A DNA stretch of 64,000 nt from Lytechinus variegatus (lineage: Eukaryota > Echinodermata > Echinoidea > Temnopleuroida > Toxopneustidae): positions 69,775,356-69,839,355 of the forward strand of contig NC_054740.1 in assembly GCF_018143015.1 (NCBI RefSeq), in the 5' to 3' direction. Each line of letters opens with the position of its first letter. Position 1 is the stretch's first letter. The notes under the pieces were generated by a model. The model saw only the letters and a list, made by a program, of their open reading frames with translations. It was not told the DNA's origin and searched no databases. The position numbers and the translations under genes were made by a program. This document shows positions 49,120-61,269 of the stretch, in pieces.

Positions 49120-50690
49120 TTGGGTTAACTTTGAATCTCTATACCCAAAAATCGAGCATATGGACCCATTTGCATATTTGGAATATTCAGGTGCTAGAAT
49201 ATCTATAAATCATCATACTTTGCACATATACGTGCAAAGTATGATGAAAATGACATGGATTTTCAATGTTTGGGAGCAGGACTAAGGAACCATTTGTATT
49301 TTAGTCATTTTGGACGGTAATAGACTTGCCCGTTTTAGGCGCATTATAGACTGTTTCAAGCCAACTCGCAACACTTTGGACACTGATAGTTTAAAAAATA
49401 GCACACGGACCCCATATTTCTAATATTTTAACGTCATCAGAATATATTCTTCTGCAAATATAGAGATTATGATGAAAATGACATGGATTTTGAATGTTTG
49501 GGAGCAGAACTACGGAACCATTCGAATTTTAGACATTTTGGACGGTATTATCAGCATGATCAGACTTTTACTTGTTTTCGGCGCATTTTTGGGTGGTTTC
49601 AAGCCAACTCGCAACAGTTTAGACACTGATAGTTTAAAACTGAGCACTTGGATCCCATGTTTTTAATATTGTAACGTCATCAGAATAGATTCCTCCGCAA
49701 ATCTAGAGAGTATGATGAAAATGACATGGATTTTGAATGTTTGGGAGCAGAACTAAAGAACCATTCGAATTTTAGACATTTTGGACGGTATTATCAGGAT
49801 GATCAGACTTTTACTTGTTTTCGGTGCATTTTTGGGTGGTTTCAAGCCAACTCGCAACAGTTTAGACACTGATAGTTTAAAACTGAGCACTTGGATCCCA
49901 TGTTTTTAATATTGTAACGTCATCAGAATAGATTCCTCCGCAAATCTAGAGAGTATGATGAAAATGACATGGATTTTGAATGTTTGGGAGCAGAACTAAA
50001 GAACCATTCGTATTTTAGAAATTTTAGACGGTATTATTAGACTTTTGCATGTTTTCGGTGCATTTTAGACTGTTTCAAGCCAACTTACAACATTTTAGAC
50101 ACTGATAGATTAAAAACGAGCACATGGACCCAATGTTTTTAATATTGTAACGTCATTAGAATGTATTTCTCTGCAAATCTAGAGAGTATGATGGAAATGA
50201 CATGGATTTTGAATGTTTGGGAGCGAAATATGAAACCATTTGCATTTCAGACGGTATTATCAGACTTTTTGCTTGTTTTCGGCGCACTATAGGTGGATTT
50301 CAATATTTTCAAGCCAACTCGCAACACTTTAGTCACCAATAGTTTAACAAACAAGCACATGGACCCCATATTTTTAATATTTTGATGCCTTTAGAATATA
50401 TTCCTATACAAATCTAGAGAGTATGATGAAAATGACATGGATTTTGTATGTTTGGGGGCAAAACTAAGGAAGCATTCGCATTTTGGACGGCATTATTAGA
50501 CTTTTGCACGTTTTCGGCGCATTTTGGGCGTTTTCATGCCAACTCACATCAATTTGGACACTCATAGTTAAAAAAACGAGCACATGGACCCCATATTTTT
50601 AACTTCCCTACATCTTTGATATGCATTCCTCTACAATTTAGCCGAATTTGATGAAAATGACATGGATTTAGAAAAAAGTGCAGCTTCCAA
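49120..50690 (+). repeat. Satellite-like tandem array, about 240-bp unit
   Basis: Six to seven head-to-tail units each contain atgatgaaaatgacatggat, then atgtttgggagcag, ttttggacgg, ttttcggcgcatttt, tcaagccaactcgcaac and gacactgatagttt. The unit word starts near 49243, 49469, 49713, 49957, 50191, 50426 and 50650. The central units (49470-49960) are nearly identical and the outer ones are diverged. Open frames (such as 49469-49666) only reflect the unit. Confidence 0.9.
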
Positions 50691-51575
50691 AATACTTTTT
50701 TAATTTTTGAGTAGATTCACGTCTTTGAAGATTTGTTTTTTTTCCGAGTTTTTGCACCATTCTTGCCAAATGAGGGCGCTGCTGACTTCAAATAGATATA
50801 GTTTTACCAATCAAAAGACTTTCTCTTACTTTTGTATACACTTTGTTATATATCTTGAAAATTTGATGAAGTTTGATGCGGTATCCACCGAGTAACGATG
50901 ATTTAAACTCATTTAGTGAATTCGTGAGGTCTAAGAGAGGCATAATTCCCTTGATTGCGCAAGATTGCATATCATTCAAATACGACGACTTTGAAGACCC
51001 GTAGAAAAAAATAAGCACTTGAACCTATATTATTGTTTGCATTTTCATGATGCATAGATACCAAAGTAACTCTCTGCAAAATTTGGTGAAAATGACATAG
51101 ACTTCATTTTAACTGTGGAACGTCCTTAAGAAGCAAAAATTGCCTTCGTGAAACGGAAAGCGCTGATTTGTTGCCAATCTTCCTCTCTCGAAAGAATGGT
51201 CCTTGGACGTTCCTACGTATCGCTTATCTCGTCATGAAACAGGCCCAGTCGTTCCTTGCGCTCTTCTAAGAAATGCCAGGCATTCACGGGGAAAAATCCA
51301 ACAGAACAGATGATTAATTTTACACAGACAGCTGGTCACACCCAGTGGTCAAATCGGTACAGTTGGTAACAAGAAAGGTAAAACTGTAATTATTCAAACC
51401 AAGTCAATCCCTTCTTCAATAATTATGATCTATAATCATCAATGGCTTTGAAAAGAAATATCCGACTGTTATTATTTTCTGTTTTGATATACCAGTAAGA
51501 CAATAAACCAGATGCGGGTGACCTGTGCTGTCTCCAGGAGAAGAAAAAATAATGCTACAAAGGGCCTATTGGCTT
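50691..51575. other. Stretch between satellite and MITE
   Basis: The first part (to about 51120) keeps faint satellite words (ggtgaaaatgacatagac at 51084). The remainder is AT-rich with no exon recognised. Confidence 0.4.
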
Positions 51576-51984
51576 AAAAAACAAGTCCACCCAAACAAAA
51601 AGTTGATTTGAATAAAAAGAGAAAAACCAAACAAGCATAACGTTGAAAATTTCATCAAAATCGGATGTAAAATGTCGAAAGTTATGGCATTTTAAAGTTT
51701 CGCTTAATTTCACAAAACAGTTAATGCATATCCTGGCTGGTATGCAAACGAGGAGACTATGACATCATCCACTCACTATTTCTTTTGTATTTTATTATAT
51801 GAAATATTAAAATTTTCTCCTCAATGTCAAGTGATACAAGGATTAATTCCACACTGAACATGTATAATTAGCATTGTTTAATACTATTTGGTTCAGTCAA
51901 GTTGTTTCTTCTTGTCAAATCTATATAAAAAAGAAATATTGTATATTCAAACTATAAAAAACAAAAGAAATAGTAGTGACTCAC
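51576..51984 (+). mobile_element. Palindromic MITE copy, right end lost
   Basis: Begins acaagtccacccaaacaaaa and matches the left half and middle of 11415-12012 (gaataaaaagagaaaaa, aaagtttcgctt, tatgacatcatccactcac). It stops near gtgactcac at 51983 where the second arm would continue. Confidence 0.7.
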
Positions 51985-52127
51985 CTAGTTGTGCATATTG
52001 AGCGCCTTTGATTCCATTGAAACTTGAATCAACTCTTTTTTCAGGAGGGGCCACGCTCGTGTGTACTTTAATAGAGGTATGGGGCAAGATCGACCAAGAC
52101 AACCCATAAGGCCTTCCATCTTTTTCT
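51985..52127 (-). CDS. Possible internal exon, protein unknown
   Basis: On the minus strand ttattttag precedes an open 143-base segment that ends CTAG|gtgagt, a near-consensus donor. It encodes about 47 residues including GRPYGLSWSILPHTSIKVHT and RVDSSFNGIKGAQYAQL, a composition that looks protein-like. The donor is formed at the edge of the truncated MITE at 51576-51984. No neighbouring exon could be joined, so this may be a chance open frame. If real, it belongs to a minus-strand gene not otherwise visible. Confidence 0.25.
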
Positions 52128-52139
52128 CTAAAATAAGCA

Positions 52140-53320
52140 TAGTCCAAGGGATATTTCTTCTTCTTTCTTCCTTTCCACAAGTCCATTCTCTCCCCCCCCC
52201 CTCTCTCTCTCATTTTTATAAATATTTTTCCTCTACAAATGCTCACTGATGGTAAAACTAAAATAACTTGTTCGATACACACAAGCATCATAATTTCTTT
52301 TTACACAGAAATTGGTCAATAAGTCTAGTGTAGTCCACACTTCGACTAGATATTTTGACTTCGACAAAATCTTATGGACAGGTAAAGAAATTACGCATTT
52401 TTTGTTGTTAGATATCAAACTTTCTACCTTATTCTTCCTTTTACCTTCTTTATATCACTCTAAATCCTTTTCTACTTCTTTTCCCCATCCTTTTTTTCAT
52501 TTTTCTATTTTCTTCTTCTTCACTAACCTTCTTCTTCCCCCTTCTTTCTTTTCTCTTGTCAAAGTGAAAATCTCATCAAAATATTTTTTGTTCATTTTTA
52601 TCTTAATTTATTACAGCAGGCAATATTAATATGAACTACAAATCATGCAAATCTTTTCTTTACTTTTTTTATTCAACCTATTTCAAAATAAATTCCTATT
52701 ATCTGTACTATTGTGGACATTAACGATCTGACGGTATGCAAAATATACACAGAATATGTATACAATATATACAAATAGACCAGGTATTTCCAAACAGTTA
52801 TCTATAATGTCTCATCCCCTTCCCTCACTGTTACCGGCATTGCGGACGTATGCAAAATATACACGACTATACAATAATTATACACAAAACCGAATATCCT
52901 CATAACATCTATGAACATTCTTCACCCCTACTCACTCTCGACTGGTGATAATTGTGATAAAAACTTGATATATCACTTTTGGTATTTAAAGTACCAAGAA
53001 CAGATTTTGAAGTACAATAAATATTACAGAATAACATCGACATGGAATTGCATAGGAAACGTCAATGTTCTCCTTTATATAATTTTTTTTGGGGGGGGGG
53101 GGGGGTAAAAAAATCCATTTCACTTCACATTTTCAACAATAAAATTACTAAGCAATTTCAGTAATGTCTCTGAATTTTCAATGCAAAGACACTTTTAAGA
53201 CAAAGTTATTTCTGTGGCCTTGGATCTCGGTTACACTGGCGCACAGATGGGGGAGGGGTCGACACCAGTGCTATACGCCATGCCCCCCCCCAAAAAAAAA
53301 AAAAGTTTGGCTCATTATGC
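52140..53320. other. Intergenic stretch, nothing recognised
   Basis: Contains pyrimidine-rich runs (52150-52215 and 52430-52560), a poly-G run (53088-53105) and a poly-C/poly-A junction (53283-53305). No exon recognised. Confidence 0.45.
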
Positions 53321-53324
53321 AGTG

Positions 53325-53520
53325 ACACGACATTTGCTCCTGCGACTTTTGCTCCGGGCTTTATTTCGTCTAAGTTAACTATTGAAAGGGTTATGGTTAG
53401 GGCTGCAAAAGCGTGTTAGTTTAGGTTTAGGGTTATGTTTAGAGTAGGTTATAGCAGTAAATCCTGGACCGAAATTAGTTATTCGAATAGTATGAGGAAC
53501 TTAAAGCGGAACTGGATAAA
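53325..53520. repeat. Dispersed repeat with gcgacttttgctccgg words
   Basis: cgacatttgctcctgcgact and ttttgctccgggct are followed by gggttatggttagggctg and tttaggtttagggttatg, which resemble but are not telomeric (ttaggg)n. It looks like one end of a dispersed DNA element; the opposite end was not found. Confidence 0.4.
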
Positions 53521-54662
53521 ATGTCAACGAATCTGTAAGACCGCTCCTACCTTCTGAAAAACGCTGAAAATCCAATGATAAAGTGAGAATTACCCACTAA
53601 ATAAGCCAGTATTTTCCACCTAGATAAATGATTTGATCGCTTTTGTTATTTTCTTATACATGCTCAAGAATTCAACTGCTCGCATACTTCAAAGATCGTC
53701 ATCCATGAGTGTCTGATCATGTAGCCTTATTAGCCACAAGAATGCAACAAAAACAACATTTTCAACTACCACTTACAACGACAACAGCAACTGGCCTAAA
53801 AAACAACATATTTGTGTTTTACCTTTTATAAATATCAAATGATTATCATGTATCTTTAACCAAAACAAATATTTCTAAGGACCTCTAGGAAGATCACAGA
53901 GCCATTATATCAATGGCTCTGAATAGAGTGATCCATTCGTATATTTCATGTGCATGTTTATATGTTCATATTTGATACCATATCTTGTGCGACGTACTTT
54001 ATTGTGATTTTTATACGGTAAATAAAAACCAAACCAAAGGTATGCATATACGTTAATGGTGGACGGAGTGTTAGAGTTCCATGGGTTAAGTTCCCATTTA
54101 AGAGTGTTTCTTCATAAGAAATCTTCAATCATGGTTTTTACTATGACATATTTTGCCATCATTTTCATATCTGAAGACTGAACACTCTAAAAACAGCTAT
54201 GTAAAGAAAGCGGCAGGTTGCAATGGTTGCTTACGTGACTTCAGCAACTGCATTTGCGAAGGCCCCTGGGAACGATTTTTAACACGGGGTATAATACTGG
54301 TTTAATTTTGTTCATGATAAATTTAGCGAGCAAAAAAAGGTTTTTACAACAAAATCATTTTAACTTTGGTTACATTTCTCCTATTTATCACACCAGATTT
54401 CTAGGGAGTGCTGCCTATGGATAATAACACACGCATCACCCCTGGTAAATTTTGGAGGTGCTTCAGCACTCCCGCTTCCCGCTGCTAACTTCACCCCTTA
54501 AGCAACCTGACATTTTTACACAAACTTTTGTTCAAGAATGAAGTTTCAGGAAGGATGACGACGACGACCACATATTGTTTTACCCGTTGTCTTCCAGAAA
54601 TGACAGCGCGCTTTCGAAGAATTTCCTCTGCTTATTGAGATCTTGTAATACTGGCAAAATAC

Positions 54663-55615
54663 CATGGGGTTCTCAAACTACGGCCCGCGGAGCTTGTTTA
54701 AATCACAATATGAAACATTGCTCAACATAATTACAATGTGTTTCCATATAGCCCTAACCGTAATAAAAGTAATGACAGGCAAATTAAATTGACTTTTAGT
54801 GGAGTCTTTTCTGTCTGTTCGATCTACTTTCTTATTAGATGAACAGCGCTGTTCTCGTGCACCATGCTTGGATCTACATACAAGTGTATCTTCCACTTAG
54901 AACATTTTAAAGAACTAACTCATGCCGAAGTACCGTGACAGAGGCCGTGGAACGGTTTTCAAAGTGGGGGGAGGCTAGCCATGCAAAAAATCACAGTCAT
55001 ATGGTAATTTTTACATATTTGTACATGGTTTTGGAAAAAAAAATTGTGAGGGGGGGGGTGAATCAACCGCCCGCTTTCGCGACCCCTGCTTGACCAGTGA
55101 ACATTTGCACCAGTGCATGCCTTCGTCTGGCAATTACACCTTTTGTGCCAAGGTTCAAGCAACTTTTTGCTGACACTGTCACTTTTCCCATATTGAATGC
55201 GACTAGGAGACTGACATCCTTGTTAGAGTCTACAACTGCTCTATTATTCATTCTACTTTGACTACAAAAAATATTGATACTTCAAGAAATTATTGTCTCC
55301 CCATACCAGGTATGTATATGTACAATCTAGATTCATTTTAACAAAGTACTACACTTTTGTTATAATTGATATTGACTCTCGCGGTGTTTTGAAATCTTTT
55401 CTGATTTTGCCTGCGTTCCATATGAAACTGTTATAAATTTGTTGGATTAAATGCTCCCAAAATAAGGGCCAGATTGCACAAGAGAGCATCTAGGACGACC
55501 CCGACTGCAAGGGTCATTTCGCTTCGCGCACATTTTTCTTTTACGTGTCCACTTTACCCTGGCCCTTTCAGGTTTACTCATCTGGCCCTTCAAAGACAAA
55601 GTTTGAGAACCCCTG
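54663..55615. mobile_element. hAT-type element, ggggttctcaaact ends
   Basis: ggggttctcaaacta at the left and gtttgagaacccctg at the right are inverted and match the classical hAT/Charlie terminus. Gcccgcgg and ctggccctt words are subterminal. Inside, a smaller G-rich unit (about 54947-55087, ggttttcaaagtggggg against cgctttcgcgacccctg) may be a nested insertion. No transposase was recognised. No matching 8-bp duplication was seen. Confidence 0.65.
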
Positions 55616-55721
55616 CCCTAGCTAATCTACGTCAACACCACGTCGGTCGTTCTTATCTAGAGTCCGAACCTTCTTGAGGGCGGGCTTGAGGATTGACAAA
55701 GATGGCCTCAGATTAAATGTT

Positions 55722-57491
55722 TTACAGAGAAAGAACCCTTCGGAGTTGATTCTTCTTGAAAAGCTGGACCTCTTCTCTGATGATTGTCTCCGAGCGTCCA
55801 CCGGGCTGTTGCTCCAGTGTCAACGAGGGCCTCTCCATCTCACCCGCGTCTCGGCTAAGACTTCTTAGAACAGCCTGCATGGTTTCAGGAGGAACAAACA
55901 CAGTGGGTATGTTGGGTAATTGCCTGGACTGCACCCGGCGGATGGTGTCGAACCCACGGGGTGGGGGAGGCACGTCGTAGTAATACCCATCATCTGAATG
56001 TACCCTCTGAAATAAAGATTGTGTCAAGAAATCAGCGACGAGGATCTCCCCCTTCTAAGGTTTTTATTTTTTAAACAGATACAATTCAAAATGAGGAGAA
56101 AAAGATCGGAAGAGATGAGGAAAAACGCATGAAAGAATACAAGAGAATTTAAAAGAGAGAGTTCCGTGTCCTATATTGCATTACCCCTATTATTTAGTTG
56201 AGAAAAAAAGTTATATCTCTTTGGGCTCTCTTGCCCTCGAGCTAGCCGCGCCCCTGATAAACATATCACTGTTTAACCAAGTGAAATTCGAAAGTAGACC
56301 CTCATTGATTTTAAGAACTTGTAGAAGCACTTTATTATAGTGTCTAAAATCGAAGATACAGTTTATATTCGAAATAACCTGTGTTTTCAAATAGCCGCTA
56401 TGAAATAGTTTTCAATGTTTTCTTATTTGAAAATATACATCTACAAAATAATAATGCACGATGTTTAAGAAAAAAATGCCGAATTTATGGACATGGCAAT
56501 AGAAAGGTGATATCACAGTCATGATATTACGAAAGAGTAAATATACTCAATAGCTTTACAGTATTTGTTGTATCACCAAACCAGAAAGAAATTCCATATT
56601 TACTCACTAAAATAATTAACTTATTGGAGGGTTCAACCAATTTAAAAGGCGTAATTTATTACAATCCTTATGCTAAATGCAAAATAGCTAAACACACTCC
56701 TCCTCTTTGGGGTTAACTGTACATCTGGAGTAAACCGTGCATCTTTTTCTTTAACATTTTCACTCCAAATTAGGTAACATTTCACTTTCCAAAGAAGCAA
56801 ATCTCACTCAAAAATGAGTGAGAATGTCTCACTCCGATCGACCGAGAAGTATGATCAGGGTACAGATCCACTCTTTTGCATTTACATGATTTAGGGAGTA
56901 AAGCTCCCTCACTCGATTACTGTGTAGAACGAGGCAAACTACCACAAGCTAAGGCAATGTATTGTCCTAAAAGAGAACTCAACCTCCTGATTGGCCGAAA
57001 CTATTTTTATCTCATATGCAAACAACCACTGGAATTATGACACATTGCGACCCGACGTACATACTAACATTCTTACGATACCATGGCAACACGAGAGTGT
57101 TTCATGAAAGGATTTGTCGGAAATTTTATCCCACAAGCCTAATTTCACGAGGACCCCCTCGGAAGACCAGCAGCACCATGATTGATGCTGATGAGTAGGG
57201 CCATCCTCCCGTTTTCATTTGTCAATTCACATCAACTAGATTCACATGTATCATTTTATAGGTATTGTTACTTGCTTTTAACGGAAATAAATTCATTTCA
57301 ATTCAATCCGACAGTTACCACAGTAGCAGCGCTTCTCAGCCAATCAAAATCAAGGAATTCTTTTCAGATATGACAACTCGTCGGACAAAAATGGTGAAGA
57401 AATCTTACCCTTCTTCTTGGTTGCAATGCGTTTGGTATAGCAGTTGGCATTGCACTGACTACCGGTATCGAGTCGTATGTGTTCTCTACGC
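55722..57491 (-). CDS. 3' end of an unknown gene, tyrosine-motif tail
   Basis: Two exons on the minus strand: 57491-57409 (phase-2 start, 27 whole codons) and 56006-55722 (94 codons plus stop). They join in phase 0 with good sites (atcacag acceptor, AGG|gtaaga donor, tttatttcag acceptor). The 121 visible residues are hydrophilic. They carry ENTYDSIP (about 3-10), DGYYYDVPPPP (about 32-42), IPTVFVPPETM (about 60-70) and an acidic-basic end (REEVQLFKKNQLRR). YxxIP and YYDVPPP look like SH2/SH3-binding tail motifs of signalling receptors or adaptors, but this is inference and I do not recognise the protein. Upstream exons should lie beyond 57491; none was found before the window end, which is crowded with transposons. 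The donor at 57409 is within about 10 bp of a MITE. Confidence 0.6.
57095..57400 (-). mobile_element. MITE of the ttgtcagatctgaca family, split by a LINE tail
   Basis: The right part (57309-57400) and left part (57095-57160) read, on the minus strand, like 44053-44219: ttgtccgacgagttgtca, gattttgattggctgagaag, gtaactgtcgg, ggataaaatttccgac and cctttcatgaaacac. Between them is sequence ending in aataaattcatttcaattca, a LINE-type tail. Confidence 0.6.
57190..57308 (+). mobile_element. LINE 3' end fragment inside a MITE
   Basis: Ends in ggaaataaattcatttcaat tcaat, the same attcaat/gaattgaa tail type as 42041-42100. It interrupts the MITE at 57095-57400, so it is the younger insertion. Confidence 0.5.
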
Positions 57492-58044
57492 CTGTGATAG
57501 ATGAAATAAAATGTAAAATGCTTTAAATACTTTTGCTGATTTCACATTATTAGTAACTGAAGTTAAATGCTGGAGGTGACGGAAATGTTTACCCCCCCCC
57601 TCCTCTTAATTGGAAAACATTGATGTTTAGTTTCAGATGTAAAGTCTATGACGGATTCTAAGCTTCTTTGAAATATAATATCATTTCGTAAAGACGAACA
57701 TTTTGGGGAAACATTATCATCATCAACGTGAAAAAGCACATTAAGGCTGCAATATCAGGATGATCATTTATAGAGGGTAGTGGGTATATAGAACAAGACA
57801 GAGAGAGGCAGAAAGACAATGTAATACTTTTGATAATCATTGAATTGAGTTGATTTTTTTTAATTCATTACTTTTTTCATGTTCTTCATTTCACACTAGT
57901 CACAGGTTACAAAATGACATTCACATGAATAAAAAAGCACTATATATCTTTCATTATGACATTTCAATGCTTTTGGATCAGATAGGCTTCATGATGCGTT
58001 GAACACAATGTCTTTGTAGATATAATATACACACTTAAAATCTT

Positions 58045-58207
58045 GGGCAACATACTGTCCACTGTGTTGGGTAATTTATGTTGGTAAAAAATATGCATAT
58101 TCAAGATAATCAATATCATATTGAGCAAATTTATTACCCAATTATTAGTTTTTATTACCCAATTTGGACATATTTTTACCAATAGTTGTGTGGACAGTAT
58201 GTTGCCC
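58045..58207. mobile_element. Foldback MITE, gggcaacatactgtccac ends
   Basis: gggcaacatactgtccac (58045-58062) is perfectly inverted at 58190-58207, and inner words (tgggtaatt, ttggtaaaaaatatg) also pair. About 163 bp, non-coding. Confidence 0.8.
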
Positions 58208-58745
58208 AGTGATGGTTAAAAATTTCAGGCCCTTTTTTGCCCAACCTTTTTAAGAGCGTATCGCATCCTGATAAGGTAATATCATATTCTGACTAAACTA
58301 ATTTTTATATATCCCAGTCCTGCACCCTGTTAAGTTTTCTAGGTTATTACGAGCAGATCTAAAAATAGTCCCTGTATCAAACCCTTGGCAAATTTTAAAG
58401 AACTTATTTACCATCTTCAATATCCCCAATATCACACAAAAAATAAAATAAATAAAACGATTAGCGGTAAGCACTAAGATAATTCTTTACAAGCACCTCG
58501 TCAAATACTAAATCATTATTATTGCCAATCATTATACAATACATTATAGACAAAAGGGAAGAGGGGTGAGATATTCAATTAACGTCAAAGAAATAGTTGC
58601 ATAACTTCAAGTCCATATTCTTCACAATAACCACCTAAAAAATTAGATTGATGATTTCATAAAGTCCACTTCACGCTCATTATGAATTGCATTCACGTGA
58701 ATACAACGTGGAACATTGTCACATCTCTCCTTGAGGGTACTTGTT

Positions 58746-58985
58746 TAAAGGGCAAGTCCACCCCAACAAAAACTTGATTTGAATAAAAAGAGAAAAATCA
58801 ACAAGCATAACACTGAAAATCTCACCAAAATATGATGTAAAATAAGAAAGTTATGGCATTTTAAAGTTTCGCTTCATTTCACAAAACAGTTATATGCAAA
58901 TCTCGGTCCGTATGCAAATGAAGAACTGATGACGTTTCAGCGCAGAATGAAACTCTCATTATTTCCACCATAATATTTTAGCAAA
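58746..58985 (+). mobile_element. Palindromic MITE, left-half copy
   Basis: aaagggcaagtccaccccaa and aacttgatttgaataaaaag match 11415-12012. The copy breaks off after gaagaactgatgacgtt, before the palindrome centre. Confidence 0.7.
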
Positions 58986-58989
58986 ATAG

Positions 58990-60090
58990 ATACATAGATT
59001 TCACATTTCAAAATCATCATGCGAAGCGCAATTCAGATTACATATATAATAAACAAACCCATTCAATTCAGTGTATTTATTCACCCTTACAAAAAGTTTG
59101 TTGTAAAAATATCCCCCCCAAAAAAATAAATAAATAAATAACACCTAATAATAATATTTATTTATTTATTTATTTCATTTCCAGGCAAGAAAACATGACA
59201 GCAATAGAAACATTAAAGAAATTTAAAATTGAGCACCAGCCAATGCCTGCGGATCACCTAAAAGAATTGAAAATTCTGTCGAGAGGTTCTCCACATTGGC
59301 TGGTCTCTACATAGAATAACACAAAATAGCAATAAATAATAATAATAATAATAGTAATGATAATGAAATAAATAAATAAGTAAATAAACAATATTAGTGA
59401 AGGTTTGAGAAAATTCTATCAAAGATTAAGAAAGAACATAATCAGAATTTTAAGTTTTTGATTTCATTTGATTTTATGCGAGTCAGCTTACTCTAATTGT
59501 TTCGGCCCCAAACGTCCCTTCTTTTAACATATCATTATATGTTCTTGTTCCTTTTGGTGTGGGGGGGGGCAAGTATGCTTGTGCTCCTCTTTACCCTGTC
59601 GATCCCTTTCTTCGTCATTTTCTCCTTATATTTCCTATTTTTGTAACTACTTGAAAGACGACCTAGAAGTAATCAATTAAATTACAGGGATAATATATAG
59701 ACTTTCATGGGTAATTAATCCATATTTATGCTTCTTTTTCTTCCCTTTTCCTCTCATTACTTTCTTCTTCTTTCATTTAATCTTTTGAATAAGTTGGGCA
59801 CTACTTAAAACATACAGTCATGGGAGGGGGACCTTATCCTGAACTACAGTGTATAGGGGTAATATATATTTTTTTTTATTACAAATGAATATATGCTCTT
59901 CTTTCTCCTTTTTTCTTTTTAATAGTCTTTTTCTTCTCTTATCGTCTGTTTGATAATTTTATGTTCTGATCAATACCTCAAAATCAGTAGTCATGGGGCG
60001 GCGGTGGTCGCCCCCTTCCCCACCTAGTCTGCAATCACAGACTCATATTTGACACTTTAACCAATTATACCATGTCTAGAGTGAAGACTA
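58990..60090. other. Intergenic or intronic stretch, low complexity
   Basis: aat/att microsatellites near 59110-59180 and 59335-59390 enclose a 150-bp piece with accagccaatgcctgc and an inverted-like cattggctggt, possibly a small SINE. Pyrimidine-rich runs follow (59720-59780, 59890-59940). No exon recognised. Confidence 0.4.
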
Positions 60091-61269
60091 TACAGTGCGT
60101 ATCAAAAAAAAAACGGGACAGATTTGAAAAGTCTATATAATTTTTGTTTCAAATAATGATGTCTATATTTTGGTGTTAATAGATGCTCTAAGGTCTTATC
60201 TTTGAAATGCAATTTTAAAAAATAAATTTTATTCATGCTTGAGCGAACATGGGTCGTTTTTGTTGGGGGGTCAAAAAGAGGCTTGCGCCAGAATTGCAGA
60301 ATATGTGTAACACAATGATCAGACTTCTTGCTAATCAGGATACTTCCTCTTGACCTTTTCATTATCTGTGCCACAAGTTTCGAATTATGCTGTCAAATTT
60401 CATTTACAAAGTTATTCATTTAATTGAATTATTTTGTTTTTTCATTTAAACTTCTCTTACCTTTTAATTTTCCTTCATAAGTAACTGAGAAAAAGAAGAT
60501 TTTTTTGTCAACCCAAGCAAGAAGATTTGAATTATTAATTGGGAAAACTTGTGATTATTCAAATCGTTTTATTATGTGAAACAAATAATGTTATGAACCT
60601 TTAAAAGACATGAATCTAATTTTCAAGGGGTCAGTAATTCAGGGTGACCAGACGTCCCGTATTTCCCGGGATTGTCCCGTATTTTGCTTCTTTGTCCCGG
60701 CGTCCCGACAAACCCTTCCCGGGACGCCTATTTGTCCCGTATTTCAGAATATTGAACAAAATGTATTTAAAAGTGACGAGTTTTCATCAAAATAACCAAC
60801 AGATGACGAAGCAGAGACAACAATAAAATCGATTTGCAAGTTCTACGGTGATTTTCTTGCTAACCCAATACATCGTAAACTATAACTGGCCTCCTGCCAT
60901 TGTGTGGCAGGCTACTAGCTAGGCATGTAGGATCTGAGCAGATTCTCTCCACCAAACATGCCAAAATAATCACAAAATCGGCGGGAAATTTGTATGACTA
61001 TATTATGGGTTCTCAGATTACTGTTTTGGAGATGAAATCTCGGAGGAACAATTAAGTTATTGAGTTTTCATAACTAGATCTAGTTGTTTCAGCTTTCGTT
61101 TTGAGTCTTGTTGTGTATGATGCCGCGATGTTTCATCTAATTTTTAAGTAAACAAAATCACTTTGAAATTTTATTCATTTCTAAAACATTATTTTTAATT
61201 CTAAAATTATATTTGAAAAACACAAAATATCATTATGATTTTTGTTAGATGATTGGATTTTTTTGCTTG

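Noticed and set aside
49120-50690. Regular repeats considered as a CRISPR-like array
   Set aside because: The units are about 240 bp and repeat throughout, without unique spacers, and the genome is animal.
53380-53460. Telomere-like words (gttagggct, tttagggtta)
   Set aside because: Degenerate, not in a regular ttaggg register, and part of a dispersed repeat.
54580-54650. Short open segment ending FFESALSFLEDNG, minus strand, after a ttttgccag
   Set aside because: It reads like a terminal exon, but the acceptor lacks a pyrimidine tract, it abuts a hAT end, and no upstream exon fits its phase.
60640-60830. Two overlapping frames with repeated PVFPG/VPYF words
   Set aside because: They translate the tgtcccgtattt repeats of a hAT terminus.
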